A DNA stretch of 9,788 bases from Phocaeicola_A sp963624095 (lineage in GTDB: Bacteria; Bacteroidota; Bacteroidia; Bacteroidales; Bacteroidaceae). The notes beneath the pieces are model-generated. The model had not been told where the DNA came from, made no database searches, and saw only the letters and a list, made by a program, of their open reading frames with translations. The position numbers and the translations under genes are program-made. Of this stretch, positions 7,835 to 9,788 are shown one piece after another. Numbering within the stretch: the first letter of the stretch is position 1; the number at the start of each line of letters is the position of its first letter. The stretch lies in NCBI GenBank assembly GCA_963624095.1, contig CAVFNZ010000093.1, forward strand, positions 1-9,788, written 5' to 3'.

Positions 7835-8536
7835 ATGGACGGAAAATTAAACATTCTGTTGTGCGAAGATGATGAGAATCTTGGCATGCTGTTGAGAGAG
7901 TATCTGCAGGCAAAAGGCTATCAGGCAGAGTTGTGCCAGGATGGGGAAGCCGGATACAAGGCTTTCTTTAAATCGAAATTCGACATTTGCGTGTTGGACG
8001 TGATGATGCCTAAGAAAGACGGATTCACGCTGGCGCAGGAAATCCGTGCCGCCAATGCGGAAGTCCCCATTATCTTCTTGACGGCGAAGACACTGAAGGA
8101 AGATATCCTGGAGGGTTTCAAAATTGGGGCCGATGACTACATTACCAAGCCTTTCAGTATGGAAGAGCTGGTGCTGCGTATCGAAGCGATTCTTCGCCGT
8201 GTTCACGGAAAGAAGAATAAGGAAAGCACCATGTACAAGATCGGAAAATTCACGTTCGATACGCAGAAGCAAATTCTCGCCATCGGAGGCAAGCAAACCA
8301 AACTGACCACCAAGGAGTCGGAACTGCTTGGCTTGCTTTGCGCCCATGCCAACGAGATTCTGCAACGCGACTTCGCCCTGAAGACCATCTGGATTGACGA
8401 TAATTACTTCAACGCAAGAAGTATGGATGTCTACATCACCAAGCTGCGCAAGCACTTGAAGGAGGATGACTCCATAGAGATTATCAACATCCATGGAAAA
8501 GGTTACAAGCTTATTACGCCTGATCCGGAAAACTAA
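7835..8536 (+). CDS. rprY: RprY response regulator, OmpR family (233 aa)
   Basis: Cytoplasmic DNA-binding regulator paired with RprX. The receiver domain (about 5-121) has the acidic pocket E11-D12-D13, phospho-acceptor D55 in VLDVMMPKKDG, switch T83 (FLTAKT) and K105 (DDYITKPF). The C-terminal winged helix (about 134-228) shows the OmpR pattern, including LTTKESELLGLLCAHANEIL, the recognition-helix region NARSMDVYITKLRKHL and the wing INIHGKGYKLI. At 233 residues it matches the known RprY length as recalled. RprY has been linked to oxidative stress and to the nqr genes in Porphyromonas gingivalis, where it lacks a partner kinase; here the kinase gene is directly upstream. Translation is probably coupled to rprX across the 4-base gap. 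A strong hairpin follows. Confidence 0.95.
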   Translation: MDGKLNILLCEDDENLGMLLREYLQAKGYQAELCQDGEAGYKAFFKSKFDICVLDVMMPKKDGFTLAQEIRAANAEVPIIFLTAKTLKEDILEGFKIGADDYITKPFSMEELVLRIEAILRRVHGKKNKESTMYKIGKFTFDTQKQILAIGGKQTKLTTKESELLGLLCAHANEILQRDFALKTIWIDDNYFNARSMDVYITKLRKHLKEDDSIEIINIHGKGYKLITPDPEN

Positions 8537-8547
8537 ACTGTTTTGGA

Positions 8548-8602
8548 CGGTTAATAGAAAGAGCCGCACTCAATGGAAGAGTGCGGCTCTTTCTATTAAC
8601 CG
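8548..8602. terminator. Bidirectional terminator, perfect 24-bp stem
   Basis: The bases at 8548-8571 and 8579-8602 are exact reverse complements (24 bp), separated by a 7-base loop AATGGAA. The stem has a GC core (AGCCGCACTC and its complement) flanked by A-rich sequence on one side and T-rich (CTTTCTATT) on the other. It can therefore act in both directions, ending rprXY on the plus strand and the convergent small membrane-protein gene on the minus strand. Confidence 0.85.
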
Positions 8603-8636
8603 ACGTTTGCTGAAGTGCGATTGCACTGAAACTTGA

Positions 8637-8813
8637 TTAGTCAGTGATTCGTTTGTTCAGCACGATGTATACGATTAAACCGATAACGATTAAGGCCAAT
8701 GACGAAGCCAACACCGCATTGTTATTCGTGTTTCCTGCAAAGAAGCATACAACGAGAATCAATGCTCCGAGTACAACAAGTATCAGGCCTAAGATTTTTA
8801 AAAAGCTGTTCAT
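8637..8813 (-). CDS. Small two-helix membrane protein (58 aa), unknown function
   Basis: The minus strand encodes 58 residues, starting MNSFLKILGLILVVLGALIL and ending YIVLNKRITD. It forms two hydrophobic helices, about 5-26 and 36-53, joined by a short polar turn (GNTNNN). A positively charged end (NKR) follows the second helix. The start is the only ATG that gives the whole first helix. A promoter-like pair lies upstream on the same strand, and the shared 24-bp terminator lies just past the stop, which supports a real gene. The composition is typical of the host. It resembles small conserved Bacteroides membrane proteins without an assigned role. Being convergent with rprY, it is transcribed independently, and any functional link with RprXY is only a guess. 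The opposite-strand frame at 8644-8862 is its shadow. Confidence 0.75.
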   Translation of the reverse strand: MNSFLKILGLILVVLGALILVVCFFAGNTNNNAVLASSLALIVIGLIVYIVLNKRITD

Positions 8814-8847
8814 CTGTATCTATTTTATGTGTTTAAATTTTCTGCCA

Positions 8848-8879
8848 CAAAATAAGGTATAATTCTTTAATAACCGAAA
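8848..8879 (-). promoter_or_regulatory. Candidate promoter of the small membrane-protein gene
   Basis: Read on the minus strand, TTTC (8876-8879) is followed after 20 bases by TTATTTTG (8848-8855). The latter differs from TAnnTTTG at one position. Transcription would start near 8841, leaving a leader of about 28 bases before the ATG at 8813. Confidence 0.45.
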
Positions 8880-9249
8880 TCATTTTGGGAAAAAAGCGAA
8901 CCCGGCTAATGTTTTTTATCAAATACCCTCGTTTCTTCATTCATTTTCCGTCCTCTCCGCCATCGTTCCCCTTCGCTTTTCTGGGATGTCCGGCAATCCT
9001 TTTCTTCCTTTCCTCGCTTTTCTTCCCCTTCCTCCTTTCCTCGCTTCCTTCTCTTTACTTTTCCTTTCCATTCCTTCCCTCTTTCTCCTCATTTTCTCGC
9101 TTTCTCCTCTCTACCTAACTTTCCTTTTTTACCTTCCTTACTTTCTCCTCTCGTCCTCACTTTACTTCCCTTTCTCCGCTTTCCCGATTTATTTCCTTTC
9201 CTTTTTCTCTTTCTCGTCCTTCCTTTTCCTTATTCCTATTTCCCCCCCC

Positions 9250-9411
9250 CCCCTTCCTCTCTATTTCTCCTTTTCCTTCTCGTTCTCCTTTTCCTTCTCG
9301 TCCTTTCCTCTTTCTATTTCCTCTTCCACTCTCTACTTTTCTTTTCTTCTTCTCTTCCTCTCTTTGTCCTTCCTCTTCCTACCTCCCCTTCCTCTCTATT
9401 TCTCCTTTTCC
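9250..9411. repeat. 27-bp dispersed direct repeat (9250-9276 and 9385-9411)
   Basis: The 27 bases at 9250-9276, beginning CCCCTTCCTCTC, recur exactly at 9385-9411, 135 bases downstream. Together with the 18-bp tandem this shows segmental duplication inside the tract. Confidence 0.85.
9265..9300. repeat. Exact 18-bp tandem duplication in the pyrimidine tract
   Basis: TTCTCCTTTTCCTTCTCG occurs twice back to back, 9265-9282 and 9283-9300, with no mismatch. This points to slippage or unequal exchange as one way the tract grew. Confidence 0.9.
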
Positions 9412-9653
9412 ATTTCCCTTTTCTTTCTCCTTCTCTCTCCCTTTCCTCGCTTTCCCCTTTCTCCTCTTCCTCTCGCTGTCCTAGCTCTTCTATTTCCTCT
9501 TCCGCTATCTCTTTCCCCTTTTCTCCGCTTTTCGTCCTTTTTTCTCTCTCTATTCCCCCCTTTCCCTTTGTCCTGCCATTGAGCAACCAATCCCTTTTAT
9601 CCGCAGGGAAAAAGAAAATCTTCGATTGGTGACGAAGAAAAAGCTCTTAATAG

Positions 9654-9684
9654 TTTGTGGTTTGATGGAAAAGCACTACCTTTG
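9654..9684 (+). promoter_or_regulatory. rpsF promoter (Bacteroides consensus)
   Basis: TTTG at 9654-9657, 19 bases, then TACCTTTG at 9677-9684: a full match to the Bacteroides -33/-7 consensus. Transcription should start near 9691, leaving an A/T-rich leader of about 40 bases with no Shine-Dalgarno, as is normal for strongly expressed genes in this group. Confidence 0.8.
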
Positions 9685-9731
9685 CGGCTGATTTTTAAAG
9701 ATAGTATTAATCAATTATCAATTAATTAATT

Positions 9732-9788
9732 ATGAATCAATACGAAACCGTTTTCATTTTGACTCCCGTTTTGTCTGATGTTCAGATG
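9732..9788 (+). CDS. rpsF: 30S ribosomal protein S6, N-terminal part (runs off the window)
   Basis: The first 19 codons read MNQYETVFILTPVLSDVQM, the standard N-terminus of Bacteroides ribosomal protein S6 (first beta strand, YETVFIL). S6 binds 16S rRNA together with S18 in the platform of the small subunit. In Bacteroides rpsF normally leads an operon with rpsR and rplI, which would lie beyond the window. The ATG at 9732 follows an A/T-rich leader and a strong promoter. Confidence 0.92.
   Translation, partial: MNQYETVFILTPVLSDVQM

Larger units (their letters stand above)
8928..9575. other. Long polypyrimidine/polypurine tract upstream of rpsF
   Basis: About 650 bases of strand-biased sequence: by hand count 41 purines in 9001-9540, so about 92% C+T on the plus strand. 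The first 70 bases are less pure. It is a patchwork of TTTCC, CTTCC, TTCTC and similar blocks, not one simple repeat. CCTCGCTT recurs exactly at 9012, 9039 and 9445. There is a C12 run at 9242-9253 and a C6 run at 9555-9560. Of 17 Gs in 9001-9540, 14 follow a C. Long open frames exist on both strands only because stop codons need mixed bases; they read as L/F/P/S-rich or E/K/R-rich strings and are not credible proteins. The tract lies outside the rpsF promoter at 9654-9684. It could favour triplex (H-DNA) or G-rich structures on the purine strand; its role is unknown. Confidence 0.9.

Noticed and set aside
8986..9582. 198-residue plus-strand open frame rich in L, F, P and S
   Set aside because: It is open because a pyrimidine-rich strand almost cannot form stop codons. 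It has no credible start signal, domain or varied composition.
9314..9590. E/K/R-rich minus-strand open frames
   Set aside because: They are translations of the purine strand of the same tract, low in complexity and overlapping in two frames.
9586..9630. ACCAATC/GATTGGT inverted repeat between the tract and the rpsF promoter
   Set aside because: A 7-bp stem with a 31-base loop is too weak to call as a regulatory site.

Overview
The window looks like a chromosomal segment of a Bacteroides species or close relative, from a draft assembly. The evidence is the RprX/RprY two-component pair and the Bacteroides-type start of ribosomal protein S6. Promoter-like motifs of the Bacteroides kind (TTTG, about 19-21 bases, TAnnTTTG) also precede genes, and starts lack Shine-Dalgarno sequences. 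Ten Ns at 5145-5154 mark an assembly gap.

Layout. 1-1400 is an A/T-rich, decayed accessory stretch. It holds short direct and inverted repeats (AAGCGCATC family and others), a small minus-strand DUF3791-type gene, and the broken C-terminal remnant of a Fic-family gene. 1467-5945 holds two exported carbohydrate-active proteins, 32 bases apart on the same strand: a GH31 alpha-glycosidase, then a tandem-domain alpha/beta hydrolase of the acetylxylan-esterase type. The assembly gap interrupts the second gene, and its second hydrolase domain lacks the catalytic residues. The pair could remove an acyl group and then an alpha-linked sugar from a plant or host glycan in the periplasm. No susC/susD or dedicated regulator is in view.

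6256-8536 is the rprX-rprY operon (membrane histidine kinase and OmpR-type regulator, 4 bases apart). It ends at a perfect 24-bp hairpin that it shares with a convergent, previously unlisted 58-residue membrane protein gene on the minus strand (8637-8813).

8928-9575 is the strangest part: about 650 bases of strand-asymmetric polypyrimidine sequence (about 92% C+T over 9001-9540 by hand count). It contains internal tandem and dispersed repeats and a C12 run, and its few Gs are almost all in CpG. It lies between the small membrane protein gene and a near-perfect Bacteroides promoter driving rpsF, whose first 19 codons end the window. Open frames in it follow from composition and are not called as genes. 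No CRISPR array, tRNA, rRNA or intact insertion sequence was seen.
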